Assembly (NCBI RefSeq): GCF_000321225.1
Contig: NW_004451408.1
Location: 586,595 to 650,594, forward strand
Reading direction: 5' to 3'
DNA length: 64,000 nt
Source of the DNA: Odobenus rosmarus divergens
Lineage: Eukaryota; Chordata; Mammalia; Carnivora; Odobenidae
Each line of letters opens with the position of its first letter. The stretch's first letter is position 1. The notes under the pieces are model-generated. The model saw nothing but the letters and a program-made list of their open reading frames with translations, did no database searches and was not told the origin of the DNA. A program made the position numbers and the translations under genes. Of this stretch, positions 50,279 through 63,139 are shown piece after piece.

Positions 50279-51035
50279 GTCTTAAAAGCAGCCAGGAGGA
50301 GAAAAAAAAGACCCATTACTTACAGAGGAACTAGGTTAAGAACAACAGTGTATTTAAACAAGAAAGAAAACAACCAAGCCAGAAAACAGTGGAGAAACAT
50401 TTTTAAAGTACTCAAAGGAAAAAACCCTTTCAACATAGAAGTCTATGGCTAGCAAAAATATCTTTCAAAAATGAAGGTGAAATAAACTTTTTCAGACATG
50501 GGAAAGTCAAAAGGATTCATTATCAGCAGAAGACCTTCAATACAAGAAATGTTAAAGACAGTCCTCCAGGCAGAAGAAAAATGATAGTAAATGGCAATCA
50601 GGATCTACATAAAGGAAACAAAAGCAGAAATAGTAACTGCATGAGAGAAATATTTTTCTTATTATTTAAATCTGCTTAAAAGATAATTGACTGCTTAAAC
50701 AAAAATAATAATGTAGTGGGAATTTATAACATTAGGTAAAGGTAAAATATATGGTAACACAAAGGTCAGGAGTAGAGAAATGGAAGCATACTAGTTTGAG
50801 GTTCTTACAGTATACATGAAGTGGTATAATATTACTTACAGGTAGACTGGGAGAAGTTAAAAATATGTCCTATAAACTCTAAAGCCACAAATGAAGTAAA
50901 GAGTTGTAGCTAATGAACCAACAAAGGAGATAAAGCATATAAAAATGAAAAAGGGAACAGAGAAGAGATGAGAGAAACAGATGTCATGTGACAGATTTAA
51001 ACCTAACTATATCAAAAGTCCCGCTGAATGTAAAT

Positions 51036-51229
51036 ATTCTTTTTTTTTTAAGATTTTATTTATTTGAGAGAGACATTGAGAGCGCATGAGTGGGTGGAAG
51101 GGCAGAGGGAGCAGGACAAGCAGACTCCCCGCTGAGCAGGGAGACTGATGTGGGGCTCAATCCCAGGACTCTGAGATCATGATCTGAGCCAAAGTCAGAT
51201 GCTTAACTGAATGAGCCACCCGGGCGCCC
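51036..51229 (-). mobile_element. CanSINE inside an old L1
   Basis: Reverse copy ending CCACCCGGGCGCCCC, TSD CTGAATGTAAAT at 51024-51035 and 51230-51241. Confidence 0.95.
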
Positions 51230-52607
51230 CTGAATGTAAATTATCTAGAATCCACTTCCGGTACGACAATGTGAGGATCCAGTCCCAGGTGAAAGGTATT
51301 TCAAAAAAATAGTTTAAATCTGGAAATGGTCGTAAACGCATGCAGCAAATAAAGAGCCATCTATTCAGCAAAATCTATGAAAATTAGGTGGAAAAAAAAA
51401 GGTGAGTCTGTGGTACGTAAACCAAGATTGCTTTCTTCCTCCCCCTTCCCAACTCAGTGAGGTGCAGATTCCACTCCAGACTCCACTTGCAGCGAAGAAC
51501 ACAGTGCTCCCTCTTCCAATAGCCTCCAGTCAGAGGGCTACCTTCTTGTTAGGGGAAGGATATCAGCTTTTCTCATCTTGCCCTCAGCTATCTCTTGCTA
51601 AGTTGTAAATGAGTGCAGCCAAGAGGTGGGGGAACCCTTCTGCCTAGCCTGTACTGGTGAGGCAGAGGCTCCACCTTTGGCATGGTGGCACTGAGACTAG
51701 TAGGACCCTGATCACCCCTACCTGGCTTGTAAGGTAGTGGTTCATGTTAGGAGAGACAAGCTGTAAAGGCATGAGGCTAACGTGCCTGCCTTGGCTAAAT
51801 GCTCAGCTCCTAAAGCCGGGTGTCATTCAGAGAAAAGTTGCTATGTCCCCACCCCAGCTCCAGAGCTATGGCACAGAGATTTTGTCTTGGAAAAGAAGCA
51901 AGCCTTAAAACAGATGGTTCCTAATCTCCTCCAAAGGAAATGACTTCATTTACAACAGAACATGGAGAAGTTCAAGCTCAAGGGCACTTTAAAGGCAGTA
52001 CAGGTTGTGGTAAAAAGCAATCGGAAGTAAATTGGTAGATTCACTGGGGATAGAGGCTGAATTGTAGGCTGGCTAGTTTTTAGGAGAGAACTGGGAAAAG
52101 AAATAGTAGGGAAGAGCATTCCTAGAGTCAGAATAAAACTCAAACACTGACTTCATAAGCTATCACTTCAAAGGAGCACACACTTGACTGGATTAGTTTG
52201 TAGAGCAATTATGCTCCAGGTCATCACTGAAAACAATATAATAATTAACCAACAATTACTAGAGCTTAATGGCAAGGTATGGACAGGGAAAGAGACAAAG
52301 AGAGACCTGCCAAGGTCTCAGTCCATGTGGTACAATATCAAAAGTTTAACACTATAGTAGGGAAAAATAACCTTCACTAAAACAATCTAGCCAGTAACTA
52401 AATAAGCGGCACATAACAACAACAAGCCTAAGAGAAGGTGGGAGCCAGTACACAGAGTTGCTACATCTTTCAAAACATATAAAATGTCCAGTTCCAACAA
52501 AAAATTGACACGTGGAAAAACAGGAAAGTATGACACATACATCAAAACAAATAAAGCAACAGAAAACATCTGTGAGAATGACTAAATGTTGGATTTAACA
52601 AAGACTT

Positions 52608-52802
52608 TTTTTTTAAGATTTTATTTATTTATTTGACAGAGAGAGACACAGCTAGAGAGGGAACACAAGCAGGGGGAGTGGGAGAAGGAGAAGCAGGCTT
52701 CCCGCCGAGCAGGGAGCCCGACGCAGGGCTCGATCCCAGGACCCTGGGATCATGACCTGAGCCGAAGGCAGATGCTTAATGACTGAGCCACCCAGGCGCC
52801 CC
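52608..52802 (-). mobile_element. CanSINE inside an old L1
   Basis: Reverse copy with end CCACCCAGGCGCCCC, perfect 13-bp TSD TTAACAAAGACTT at 52595-52607 and 52803-52815. Confidence 0.96.
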
Positions 52803-55800
52803 TTAACAAAGACTTCTAAACAGTCATTATAAAAATGTTAAAAGAATGAAAAGAAACCATAAATAAAGAAGTAAAGGAAGGTATGATGACAGTGTCATAT
52901 CAAAGAGAGAATGTCAATAAAGAGACAGAATTTATAAAAAAGAACCAAATAGAAGTTATGGACTTGAAAAGTACAATAACTGAAATGAAAAATTTACTAG
53001 AGGGGCTCAACAGATTCATGATGTCAGAAGAAAGAATTAATAAACCTGAAGGATCAATAGAGATTATGAAGGCTGAAGAACAGAAAGAAAAAAGGATGTA
53101 GAAAAATGAAAAGGCCTCACAGAAATGTGGGACACCATTAAACACACTAACATATGCATAATGGGAGCACTAGAAGGACAAGAGAGAAAAAGGAACAGAA
53201 AACATACTTGAAAAAATAATGGCTAAAAACTTCCCAAATTTACTGAAAAACATTAATCTGTATTTTCAGAAGGAGGCTCAGTGACTTCCAGGTAGGATAA
53301 ATATGAAAAATTCATAAACAGATACATGCTGAAAGTCAAAGACAATGAGAAAATATTGAAAAAAGCAAGAGAAAAATGACATCACTTACAAGGTAACCCT
53401 AAGAAGATTACTAGCTGGCTTCTTATCAGAAACAATGGAGGCCAGAAGCAGTGGAATAACATATTCAAAGGGTATAAAGAAAAAAGTGTCAACCAAGAAT
53501 CCTATATCCAGCAAAGCTACCTTTCAAAAATAAAGTTAAATAAAAACATTCCCAGGTAAACAAAAATGGAGAGAATCTGTTGCTAGCATACCTGATAAGA
53601 AATACCAGAGGAAGTTTTTCACGTTGAAAGCAAGTGACCCCAAATGGTAAAATGAATCCACATGAGAAAACAAACAGCATCAGTAAAGGTAATTACTAAT
53701 TATAAAAGACAGTATGGACAAATATTCTCCTTTCTTCTCTTAACTGATTTAAAAAATAATTATATAAAACAATAGGTATATAATGTACATATTTGGAAAT
53801 AGCAAAAAGGAGATGGGTGGGAGCAAAGTTTTCTTTTGCTAAGGGAATGATACCAGATGGTAACTCAAATCCACAGGAACAAATCAAAGGGTAAATAAGA
53901 AGGTTAATATAACAAAATCTATAAACATACACTTGCTTACTTCTGTTTCTTTACAAATCACAAAATAAATAAAGTCATAATCATAACAATGAATTGTTTC
54001 ATTTATAACATTTATATATATAATACATATAATAATAATATTACAGAAAGAGGGACAGAGCTATGTAGGAATTACAGTTCTTTGTCTCACTAGAATTAGG
54101 TTAGTATAAATCTGAAGCTGATTCTAAGTGAAGATGTCCTAGGGTAAGCATTATGGAAACACCTCAAAAAATATGGTGAAAAAAAGTCACTGAAGAAACT
54201 AAAATGCTACAATGGAAAATATTCACTTAATGCAAAAGAAAGTAATATAGAAGTACAGAGGAACAAAAAAGACATGAGACATATTGAAAACAAAAGTAAA
54301 AGAGCAGACATAAATCCAATAATATTAATAACATTAATTGAATGAGAGTGGATTAAAAAAACCTACTCAAAAGGCAAAGGTTGTCAGACAAAGTTAAAAA
54401 AAAAACAAGATCCAATTTAGCAATTTGTGCATACACAAAACAGACTAAATTGAAAGAGACAAGTAAATTGAATATGAAAGGATGGAGAAAGATATATCAT
54501 GCAAACATCAATCTCAAAAAAACTGGAGCAGCTATACTAATATCACACAAAATAGACTTTAGAACAAAAAATGTTACTAGAGATAATAAGGGACATTTTG
54601 TAATGAGGAGAGGGTTAATGTATAATTATAAACACATGCACATAATGAAAGAGCACTGACACACATGAAGCAAAAATTAACAGAAATGAAGGGTGAAATG
54701 GACAATTCAACAGTAACAGAACTCCACTTTCTGTTTTCTATTAACAACACAACACCACTTTCATTAATGTCTAGAACAAACGGCAGAAGATTAATGAGAA
54801 AAGAGAAAACCTGAGCAGCACTATAAACCAACTAGACCCAACAGGCATCTATAAAAAACTTCTCCTAACAACAGAATAATATTCTTCTCATGTGCTCATG
54901 GAACTTTTTTTTAGGAGAGGCCATATGCTAGTTAAGCCATAAAATAAATCTCAGAAAATTTAAAAGGATTGAAATAATACTAAGTATGTTCTCTAAATGC
55001 AACAGAATGAAATTAGAAATTAATAATAAAAAAATGGAACACTCACAGTTATGTGGAAATCAAACAATATACTCCTAAATAACTAATGGGTTAAAGAGGT
55101 AATCAAAAGGCAAATTAGAAAACACTTTGAAATGAATGAAAACGAAGATACAACATACCAAAAATTATGGGATGCAGCAAAAGCAGTGGGTTAAAGGGAA
55201 ATTTATAGCTGTAAATGCCTATATCGAAAAAGAAGAAAAATCTCAAATCATTAACCTAAACTTACACTGATGACACTGGAAAAAGAACAGCAAACTAAAT
55301 CCAAAGCACACAGAAAGAAGGAAATAAATATTAGAGTGGAAATAAAAGAGGCCATAGAAAAACAATAGATAATATCAGTAAAATCAAAAGTGATTCTTTG
55401 AAAATATTAACAAAATCGACAAAGCTTTAGCTAGACTGACCAAGAAAAACAAGTGAGGAAACTCAAATTACTAAGGTCAACAATGAAAATGGGTGCACTG
55501 CTACTGAACCAAGTGAAATAAAAAAGGATTACAAGAGAAACTATCAAGAATTCTATGCCAATAAATAAGATAAAATAGACAAATTTCTAGAAAGATAAAA
55601 ACTACCAAAAATGATTCAAGAAGAGACAATTTGAAAAAACCTGTAAGTAAAGATAATGAAATAACACTAAAAAACTATCTACAAAAAAAATCCCAGTACA
55701 GATGGCTTCATTGCTGATTACTATCAAACATTTAAAGAAGACTTAAAACCAGTATTTTGTATTACCAATATTCCAAAAGATAGAAAAGGAGAAACACTTT

Positions 55801-56859
55801 TGTGAGACAAGTATTACCTTAATACCAAACCAGACAAATACAAGAAAACTACAGATCAATATCTTCAATAAATATGGATGCAAAAATCCTCAACAGCCTA
55901 CTAGAAAACCAAATCCAGCAACACATAAAAAGATTATATACCATGACCAAGTATGATTTGTCTGCTTTCCCAGGAATGCAAGGTTGGTTTAATATCCAAA
56001 GATCAAATGTTATACACTATATCAATAGAATGCAAACCAAAATCCACATGATCATCTCAATATATGTGGAAAGAACATCTGACAAAATCTAATACCCCTT
56101 CTGATAAAAACATTCAAGAAACTAGGAAAAGAAAGAACTTACTCAGCCTGATAAAGGGCATTTATGAGAAAACCTACAGCTAACATTGTATTTAACAGTG
56201 AAAGACTAAATTTTTTCTAAGAAATATAGTTTTAGGGAAAAAAATAGTTTGATCTTATTTTATTTCAACACTGTACTGGAGGTTTTAGCTAGTGCAGCCA
56301 AAAAAGAAATAAAAAGCATTCACAATGGAAAGAAAGAAGTAAAACTGTCTTTATTTATAGACAACATGATCATCTATATAGAGAATCCAATGAAATCTCC
56401 AAAAATTTATAGGAAGTAGTGAGTTTAGCAAGGTTGTATGATAACATCTCAATATACAAAAAACAATTGTATTTCTACCTATTAGCAATAAACAACCAAA
56501 AATTAAAACTTAAAAACTGTCATATATAATACTATCAAAAACATGAAATACTTAGGGATAAATTTGATAAAAGATGTCAAAGACCTTTATATTGACTCCT
56601 ACAACTGCTGGGAAAGAAAGAGAAGACCTAAATTAACAAGAGCTATATCAGGTTCATGGTTTACACAACTTAATATTGCTAAAACGTCATTTGTCTCAAA
56701 ATTACAGATTCGACTCAATACCATTAAAAATAATAGTACCCCCTTTTCAAAAAAAGAAACTGAAAAACTCACTCTAAAATTCATATGGGATTGCAAATGA
56801 CCTAGAATAACTAAAACACTTTAGAAAAGGGAGAACAAAATTGGAGGACTAACACTACC

Positions 56860-57065
56860 TGATTTTTTAGAAAAGATTTTATTTATTTATTTGAGAGAGT
56901 GAGTGCACATGCATAAGCAGGGAGGGGGCAGAGGGGGAGGGAGAGGGATAAGTCAACTCCGTGCTGAGCGTGGAGCCTGATGTAGGGCTCAGTCTTATGA
57001 CTCTGAGATCATGACCTGAGCTGAAACCAAGAGTCAGCTGCTTAACTGAGTCACCAAGGTGCCCC
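56860..57065 (-). mobile_element. CanSINE (diverged) inside an old L1
   Basis: Reverse copy with GTCACCAAGGTGCCCC at its end and a short TSD AACACTAC at 56851 and 57066. One of the older copies by divergence. Confidence 0.9.
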
Positions 57066-59464
57066 AACACTACTGTGTGGTAACTGTACAATCAGTGTTA
57101 CTGATTCTAACACTTACTATAGAGCTACACAATCAAGATGGTATTCATAGTAAGACAAATAGATAAGTTAAACAGAATAGGGAGTCCAGAAATAGGCACA
57201 TGTATGGAACAAAAGATTTTCTACAAAGGTGCAAAGACAATTCAACAGAGGGTAATTTTTTCAACACATGTTGCTGGAAGCATTAAATATCCAAATTCAA
57301 AAACATGAATGGGGATCCTACTTTGTACCACATACAAAAATTAATGGATCATAAACCTAAATTCTAGGAGAAAATCTTTGTGACCTTGGGTTAGACAAAG
57401 AATTCTTAGATATGATACTAAAGAGCAAATTGCTAAGTTGCACTACATCAAAATGTTAAGCTTCTGTTCTTTATAATTTTGAGACAATGAAAAGACAAGC
57501 CATAGACTAGGAGAAAATATTTGCAAAGTATACGTTTGATAAAGGACTTATATCCAAAATATATCAAAACAAATACCAAAACAAAATAAGAGAACAAGCA
57601 ACTAATTAAAAAATGGGCAAATATTTGAAAAAAAGCTTCACCAAAGAATAAATATGGATGACAAATAGCATATGAAAAGATACTCAACATAACTAATCAT
57701 TATTAAATGCAAATTAAAACCACAATGATAAACTATAACACATACACACATATTACATACATACATCTACATTACATGTCATATGGCTAAAATTAACAGA
57801 TTAATCATACTAAGTGTTAGCTAAGTAGGAATGTGGAGGAACTAGAATATTCATACACAGGTGGTGGGAATGTAATTTGTTACAAACAACTTTGGCAGTT
57901 TTTCTTAAAAAGTTAAATATATACTTACTATATATTTAATCCACACCTTTGTATTTACTCCACTCCTATGTATTTACCCAAGAAAAGCAAAAGCCTGTGT
58001 CATACCAAAATTTGTACACCAATGTTCATAGTAGTTTTATTTGTGATAGTCAACAACTGGAAACAACCTAAATGTCTATCACAGATGAAATGACAAATGA
58101 ACTATAGTTTGTTCTATACACTACACAACAATAAAAAAGGAATTAACTACTTATACATGCTCTAATGGCGGTGATTCTCAAATAATTATGTTCAGAAAAA
58201 AGAAGCCAGACAAAAATGAATACATACGGTGTAATTCCATTTTTACAGAATTCTTAGACATGCAAGCTAAAGTACAGGGACAAGAAGCAAAACAGTAATT
58301 GTCTAGAGCTCAGCATGGGAAGAAAGGGGTATGAAGGAGGTATACAATATGGCAAAAAGAAACTTTTGGGGGTGATGCATATGTTCATTACCTTGTTTGT
58401 GGTCATGGTTTCACAGGTGTATACATATGTTAAAATCTGTCAAACTGCATAATTTAAATACATGTAGTGTATGTTAATCATATCTCAATAAAGCTGTTAA
58501 GAAATAGCTGAAATATGAAAAGTTATATTGAAACTTTATTATAGCTGATCCAGAGAAGTAGCCACAACTGTCAAAATTTGAGTTAACATAACTAATTTAC
58601 TAACTAAAATCTGAGTTGCTCTGGCTAATCTGAAGTAGGTACTACTTAATAAACTGGTTGACAGGCAAGCGAATAGGAACATCAAGGGACCTGAGATCAA
58701 GCTACTAACTTGGTCTTTACACTACTGTTTGGAATTTTAAAGTTAATTTTTTTTGCTCCTAACTTATAAGTAAAGTTTATCAGGAAAAACCTTATTAACC
58801 AGAAATGGAAGGACTAGAAACAGTGGTCATTCACATTAAATTCCAGTTAGCCAGGACTGCTTTCTGTTCAACTGGTGATCCCTAAGCAAAGAAGCATTCT
58901 AGGACTCTTACAGTCACTGCCACTCCGAATTCCTCTTTCAAAAAGTGAATGTGGGCAAAGGAGAGAGGAAGCCTCTTTTGTAGGCATTTCTAGTAGAACA
59001 ATTTTTTTCCTTTTCTATTTTTATGTATTATATGTGATATTGTTTTAATTGAGTCAGATTTATCCAAATTCCAAGTTACTTCTTGTTTCTAAATTGAGCT
59101 CCTATGGAAGAGGAATTTATGCCTATTCCTTATCAGGGGAAGCTTTAGCAGTATACAGTAATTCCCTAAATTCTGGAACCAAAGAAACCTCCAATTTATT
59201 ATGTTTATGTTGTTCTTAAATCCTTCCTGAGGCAATATAATTAATTCTGTCCTCAGAGCCCAAAGGTGCTTGTGACCAAAATGTATAGAGCAATCCTAAA
59301 AACATGATTTCACTCACTAAGAACATAGTGGTATGTCCCTTCATTCAAGAAGCCCAGCCAAACCCTATTTCTCTAATTAGAGATAAAAGCCTACACTTTT
59401 TGACAGCAACCTTTATTAACTCATTTATAAAATTCCATGATTTTAGAGAAAAAAAATAGGATAC

Positions 59465-60461
59465 CTGTGTTTTGAATTCCAGAATGTTATTTCCTGGGTT
59501 AATTCTTCCGAGTAATATCAGATCCTTTATCTGCATACGTTTCTTCCTAGTGCTGTAGTTTAAAGGCTTTTTTATCGTACGTTGATGGCCACACCCAGAA
59601 GAAGAGTTCTGACTGTCATTAGCATGGGGAACAGCAAAAGCTGATTTTTTAAGATATGATTTTGTCTGATGCCCAGTACTGCTGCTGCCTAAGACATCAG
59701 TCCCTTGATGTGCCTGGGATTCTAATGTCCCCCTACGTTGTTGCTGGGAAGCTATTTTCCTTTTTCTTCTTTTTGGATCACAACTGGTAGGAGCCTGATC
59801 ACAAATAAAAGTCGATGGATGGGCATCATTTTCAGCAAGTATGCTTGTAGTCTCTGAAATATTTAATGTACTAGTTACTGCTGAAGGACTACTATAGGAT
59901 TTGTGCCCTTCGGCTGGAGTTTCTATAAGATCATTTTCTTTTTGCAAATGTTCTGCTTGAGCAATAAAGGCAACAGGTTGGGATGGTAATTTAATCTTCT
60001 TACTGCCCTCTGAATGTCTGGATTTTGATAACCCATCCAAGGTACAGTCATTGACATTTTGTTTAGAATTCAGTTCATTTCCAGAAAATTCTTCTCTTCT
60101 CACTGTTTCTGAGTTTACACAAGTGTTGGTATTTTGGCTGCCATTCCACATTTCCAGAGACAACTGTGTTTCTTGCATGCTTCCACAAATAAGGCCTACA
60201 GGAGAAAGTGAACCTGATTGGGGCTGCAATGAATTTTCCAGACTGGTAAGCTCTTGGCTGTCCTTTTCACTAGAGATTTCTGAGCTGGATGGCAGCTTCC
60301 TCAAACTAGGACCAGACAAAGATCTAATGTTTTTATAGTTTTGAATTTTCTGGCTAATTTTTTTCTGTTTTTTTGCCACAACTAAAAGGTTCTTCTGTCT
60401 TGTGGCCAAGTTAGCCAGTTGTTCTCTCAGGACTCCTTGCTTAAATGATTCTATGGACACC
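59465..60461 (-). CDS. ANKRD31: ANKRD31 coding exon (coiled coil, linker, start of RAMA domain)
   Basis: Internal exon of 997 bases encoding 332 codons after one base that completes a split codon. On the minus strand a pyrimidine-rich tract ends in CTCTAG at 60462, and the donor is CAG|GTATCC with GT at 59464-59463, so the exon ends in phase 0. Residues 1-45 are basic and helix-prone (VSIESFKQGVLREQLANLAT at the start), consistent with the end of a coiled coil. Residues 46-300 form a Ser/Asn/Gln-rich, probably disordered linker with a nuclear localisation-like PKRRKRK at 229-235. Residues about 309-332 (IKDLILLGRINPGNN) begin a RAMA domain that continues in the next two exons. The reading frame is fully open. 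I recognise the protein as ANKRD31, a meiotic chromosome-axis protein that partners REC114 in double-strand-break formation, notably in the pseudoautosomal region. Upstream exons (ankyrin repeats) are not in the window. Confidence 0.92.
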
Positions 60462-61107
60462 CTAGAGAAAGAAACAGAAAGAGAAAAAAATACAAAAACA
60501 GTAGAAAATTTTTTTTTAGTAGTCACTTAGATTTTAAAGATACTCTGTCTCAATTTAAATTTAATCAGCCCAAAGTACACAAGAGTCTGTTTTTGCAATG
60601 AATTTCCTCTGAGAGGGAAATGACTCTTAAGGTGAATAAGACTGGCTTTTCATAGAGGTGATGGTGTGGTTATCCACATTTACATTATTTACCAGTTGTG
60701 AGTCAACTCTGAAGAACAAAACTCGCGTTATTTAGTTGGAAGGTAGCAACTGATGGCCAAGGAGGAATACCATACTTTAAATTTGGAGTTTGCTTACCTC
60801 TTTATAGTGGAAAGGTGTATCAGGAAGTAACATTTGGGAATAAGTTCCACTTAAGTTCCCTTAGAGCTATGGAGAAGTGAGACTGTTTTGTGAGTAATAC
60901 CTAGGCTAGACCTGAGAAATGTTAGTCCATCAAGTAATTACTGTAATTATACTTTAAAGCTGTACAGAGGGACTACCCAGATAAACATTATCCTGTGTGA
61001 CTATAAGGGGCTTGATTTTGAGAGAAAATGGCTGATCCATACACCTTTTTCTTTTGGTTATACCCACCCATTCTACAGTGACCTTCAGGATACTAGACTC
61101 TTTGTTT

Positions 61108-61235
61108 CCAGTAGTTCTCAAACTTTTTGGTCTTATGACTTTTTTATACTCTTAAAAATTTTTGAGGAACCCAAAGGGCTTTTGTTCATATGGGTGTATC
61201 TATTAATATTTACTGTTTTATAAAATAAAACAGAA

Positions 61236-61267
<32 letters not shown>

Positions 61268-61485
61268 AAAAACAGAAAATTTTAAAACACAAGAATATAC
61301 AAGCATACATTCCATTAGCTTTTGGAATAATGATGTCATCATAGTTCATGTGGCTTCTAGAAAATTCCATCACACACTCATGAGAGAATACGAGCCAAAA
61401 AGGCAAATAACATCTCAGTTTTATTATAAAAATAGTTTTGACTTCACACACCCCTTTAAATGGTCTCAGGACCCTCAGGGATCGC
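61108..61485. repeat. Ancient interspersed repeat, family not assigned
   Basis: AGTAGTTCTCAAACTTTTTG, TTTGAGGAACCCAAAGGGCT and a closing GGTCTCAGGACCCTCAGGGA match a widespread old mammalian repeat. A short AAACAGAAAATTTTA unit is duplicated in it (61228 and 61269). Confidence 0.5.
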
Positions 61486-62159
61486 CCTTAAGCAGCTGCT
61501 TTAAGGGACAGCAATAGTATAGATATCTGTCTCTCCTATCACAGTTCAGAGTTGTTGGTATTGAATTCCAAGCAGAACGGATGTTAAAGTGAGTAGCAGA
61601 TGTAAGTGGAAGAAGCAGCAAGAAGTTAGATAAGCAAACAGCTAGTAGCATAAAATGCAAGAAGCTGGACAGAGAAGAAAGAAAAAAATTAGTAATATCA
61701 CATTTAAAACAGAGTTCAGACAGAAAAATAAAAGTGCATTTCAGATTACAAGATTTTAAGTCTTATAGCAATATTAATAAGGATTTACACACCTGCAAAC
61801 CCAACTGATCAGAAACTTTCCAAAATTCTCAGTATATTGTTAATCATAGGACATAAAAGAAAATAGAAGCTAGCCTTCTCCAAAGCCTTCTAGAAAATAT
61901 CCTGCAGTCAATTACCCACCTATAGGTCTTTTAAGCTCACTTGCATTATACTGACAGGAAAATAGGAAATAGACATGAATTTGTGATACTTATTCACTGC
62001 AAAGAAAAGCAAAATGAAGACAGAAGATTTATAAATGAAAACAGAAAACTGATTTTTAAATAAGTTCAGAAAAAAATGGAATATGCAATAGATGTCAAAT
62101 GTTTACAAGAATATAAAGGAAATTAGAAAGAGCACATGTGAATAAATAATAAGGTCAAA

Positions 62160-62725
62160 AAGGTATCTACAATCCCATATTCACGGCAGCATTATTAACA
62201 ACAGCCAAGACATGGAAACAACCTACATGTCCATCAAAGGATAAATAAATAAAATGTGGTATGTACACACACACACACACACACACACAAGTATTATTCA
62301 GCCATGAAAAAGAAAGAAATCCTGCCATTTTTGACAACAATGCACAGACCTTGAGAGCATTGTATCAGGTGAAATAAGTCAGAAACAGAAAAACAAATAC
62401 TGTATGGTCTCACTTATATGTGGAATCTAAAAAACCACAAAAAACTGAACCCATAGATACAGAGAACAGTTTGGTGGTTGCCAGAGGTGGAAGGTGGAGG
62501 GTGGGTGAAATGGGTGAAGGGAGCCAAAAGGTACAAACATCCAGTAATAAAATAGGTAAGTCATGGGGATGTAATGTACAGCAAGGTAACTATAGTTAAT
62601 AATACTGTATTGTATATTTGAAAGTTGCTAAGAGAGTAAATCTTAAAAGTTCTCATCATTGAGAAAAGAAGAGGCATATATAGCTAACTCTATGAAAAAC
62701 TAATAAAAATAATGCCCAAACAAGA
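62160..62725 (+). mobile_element. Old L1 3' end (L1MA-like)
   Basis: Starts in the ORF2 C-terminus (CCCATATTCACGGCAGCATT, AACCTACATGTCCATCAAAG) and runs through the 3' UTR (TTTGGTGGTTGCCAGAGGTG, ATGGGGATGTAATGTACAGC). It includes a (CA)n run at 62264-62289. Confidence 0.85.
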
Positions 62726-62739
62726 AAAAAAATAACATT

Positions 62740-62826
62740 TTTTTTATTATTATGTTCAAGTAGTCAGTATATAGTACATCATTAGTTTTTGATGTAGTGT
62801 TCAACAATTCATTAGTTGTGTATAAC
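62740..62826 (-). mobile_element. Very short young L1 3' tail
   Basis: On the minus strand reads TGTTATACACAACTAATGAA through AACACTACATCAAAAACTAA to an A-rich tail: the same 3' UTR type as at 24846, but under 90 bases long. Confidence 0.75.
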
Positions 62827-63015
62827 ACATCTTTCTCAAGAAAAGGACCAAAGGCAGTATATAACCAATATCATCAAGATGAAACCTCTTAAAAACTCTA
62901 AGAAGTTTAGAAATACACAAAACTAAATAATATACATGGTTACACTGCTTGGAAAGATGACATTTGTGATAGCAAAAGAAAAATTTGTAATGTGAAAAAT
63001 CTGAGTTCACTACAG

Positions 63016-63059
63016 AAAGAAATTTATTTTGGGGGAAAAAAAAGAAATTTATTTTGGGG
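63016..63059 (+). repeat. 19-bp direct repeat around a 6-base A-rich spacer
   Basis: AAAGAAATTTATTTTGGGG occurs at 63016-63034 and 63041-63059 with GAAAAA between. Confidence 0.9.
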
Positions 63060-63139
63060 ATTCATGATCAGAGACACTTTCATAAAATTCTTGGCTGTAG
63101 ACAACTTTTTAAGATACTAAAATGTCTTAAAGGACCCAA

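Larger units (their letters stand above)
48360..51255 (+). mobile_element. Old L1 5' region (5' UTR-like), interrupted by three CanSINEs
   Basis: Continuous similarity to the 5' region of old mammalian L1 (L1M-type), recognised by CACCTGGCATTCTCAAAGGT, GCCAGGAGGAGAAAAAAAAG, ATGGCTAGCAAAAATATCTT and TACAAGAAATGTTAAAGACA. No ORF survives. It contains a perfect 114-bp tandem duplication. It ends near 51255, and another L1 5' region follows. The subfamily is not assigned. Confidence 0.75.
51256..58500 (+). mobile_element. Old, long L1 (5' UTR, decayed ORF1/ORF2 regions, 3' end)
   Basis: The likely 5' UTR spans about 51.25-53.7 kb (from 52150 clearly L1M-like: CAGTTCCAACAAAAAATTGA, CATGGAGG-like CAATGGAGGCCAGAAGCAGT). 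ORF2-like sequence covers about 54.3-57.9 kb, seen as short frames such as WRKIYHANINLKKTGAAILI (endonuclease region) and [20 protein letters not shown] (RT region), with many stops and shifts. The 3' UTR ends with CTCAATAAAGCTGTT at about 58500. The element is antisense to ANKRD31. The 5' limit and whether 51256-52150 belongs to it are uncertain; two CanSINEs interrupt it. Confidence 0.75.
48320..59464 (-). other. ANKRD31: Intron of ANKRD31 within the RAMA domain
   Basis: Intron of 11145 bases made almost wholly of old L1 sequence on the plus strand, antisense to the gene, from 48360 to 58500, interrupted by five minus-strand CanSINEs. Only 58510-59460 looks like unique intron sequence; nothing is recognised there. 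Confidence 0.8.

Noticed and set aside
54381..54659. 92-codon frame with WRKIYHANINLKKTGAAILI
   Set aside because: It is decayed L1 endonuclease-region sequence, part of the old L1 at 51256-58500.
59345..59464. Open frame extension beyond the ANKRD31 exon
   Set aside because: The frame runs on past the GT donor at 59464 into intron; the next coding exon at 48319 continues the domain, so the extension is not coding.
60464..60526. Open frame before the ANKRD31 exon with an apparent Met start
   Set aside because: The translation is a polypyrimidine tract ending in CTAG, that is, a splice acceptor, so this is not a true start.
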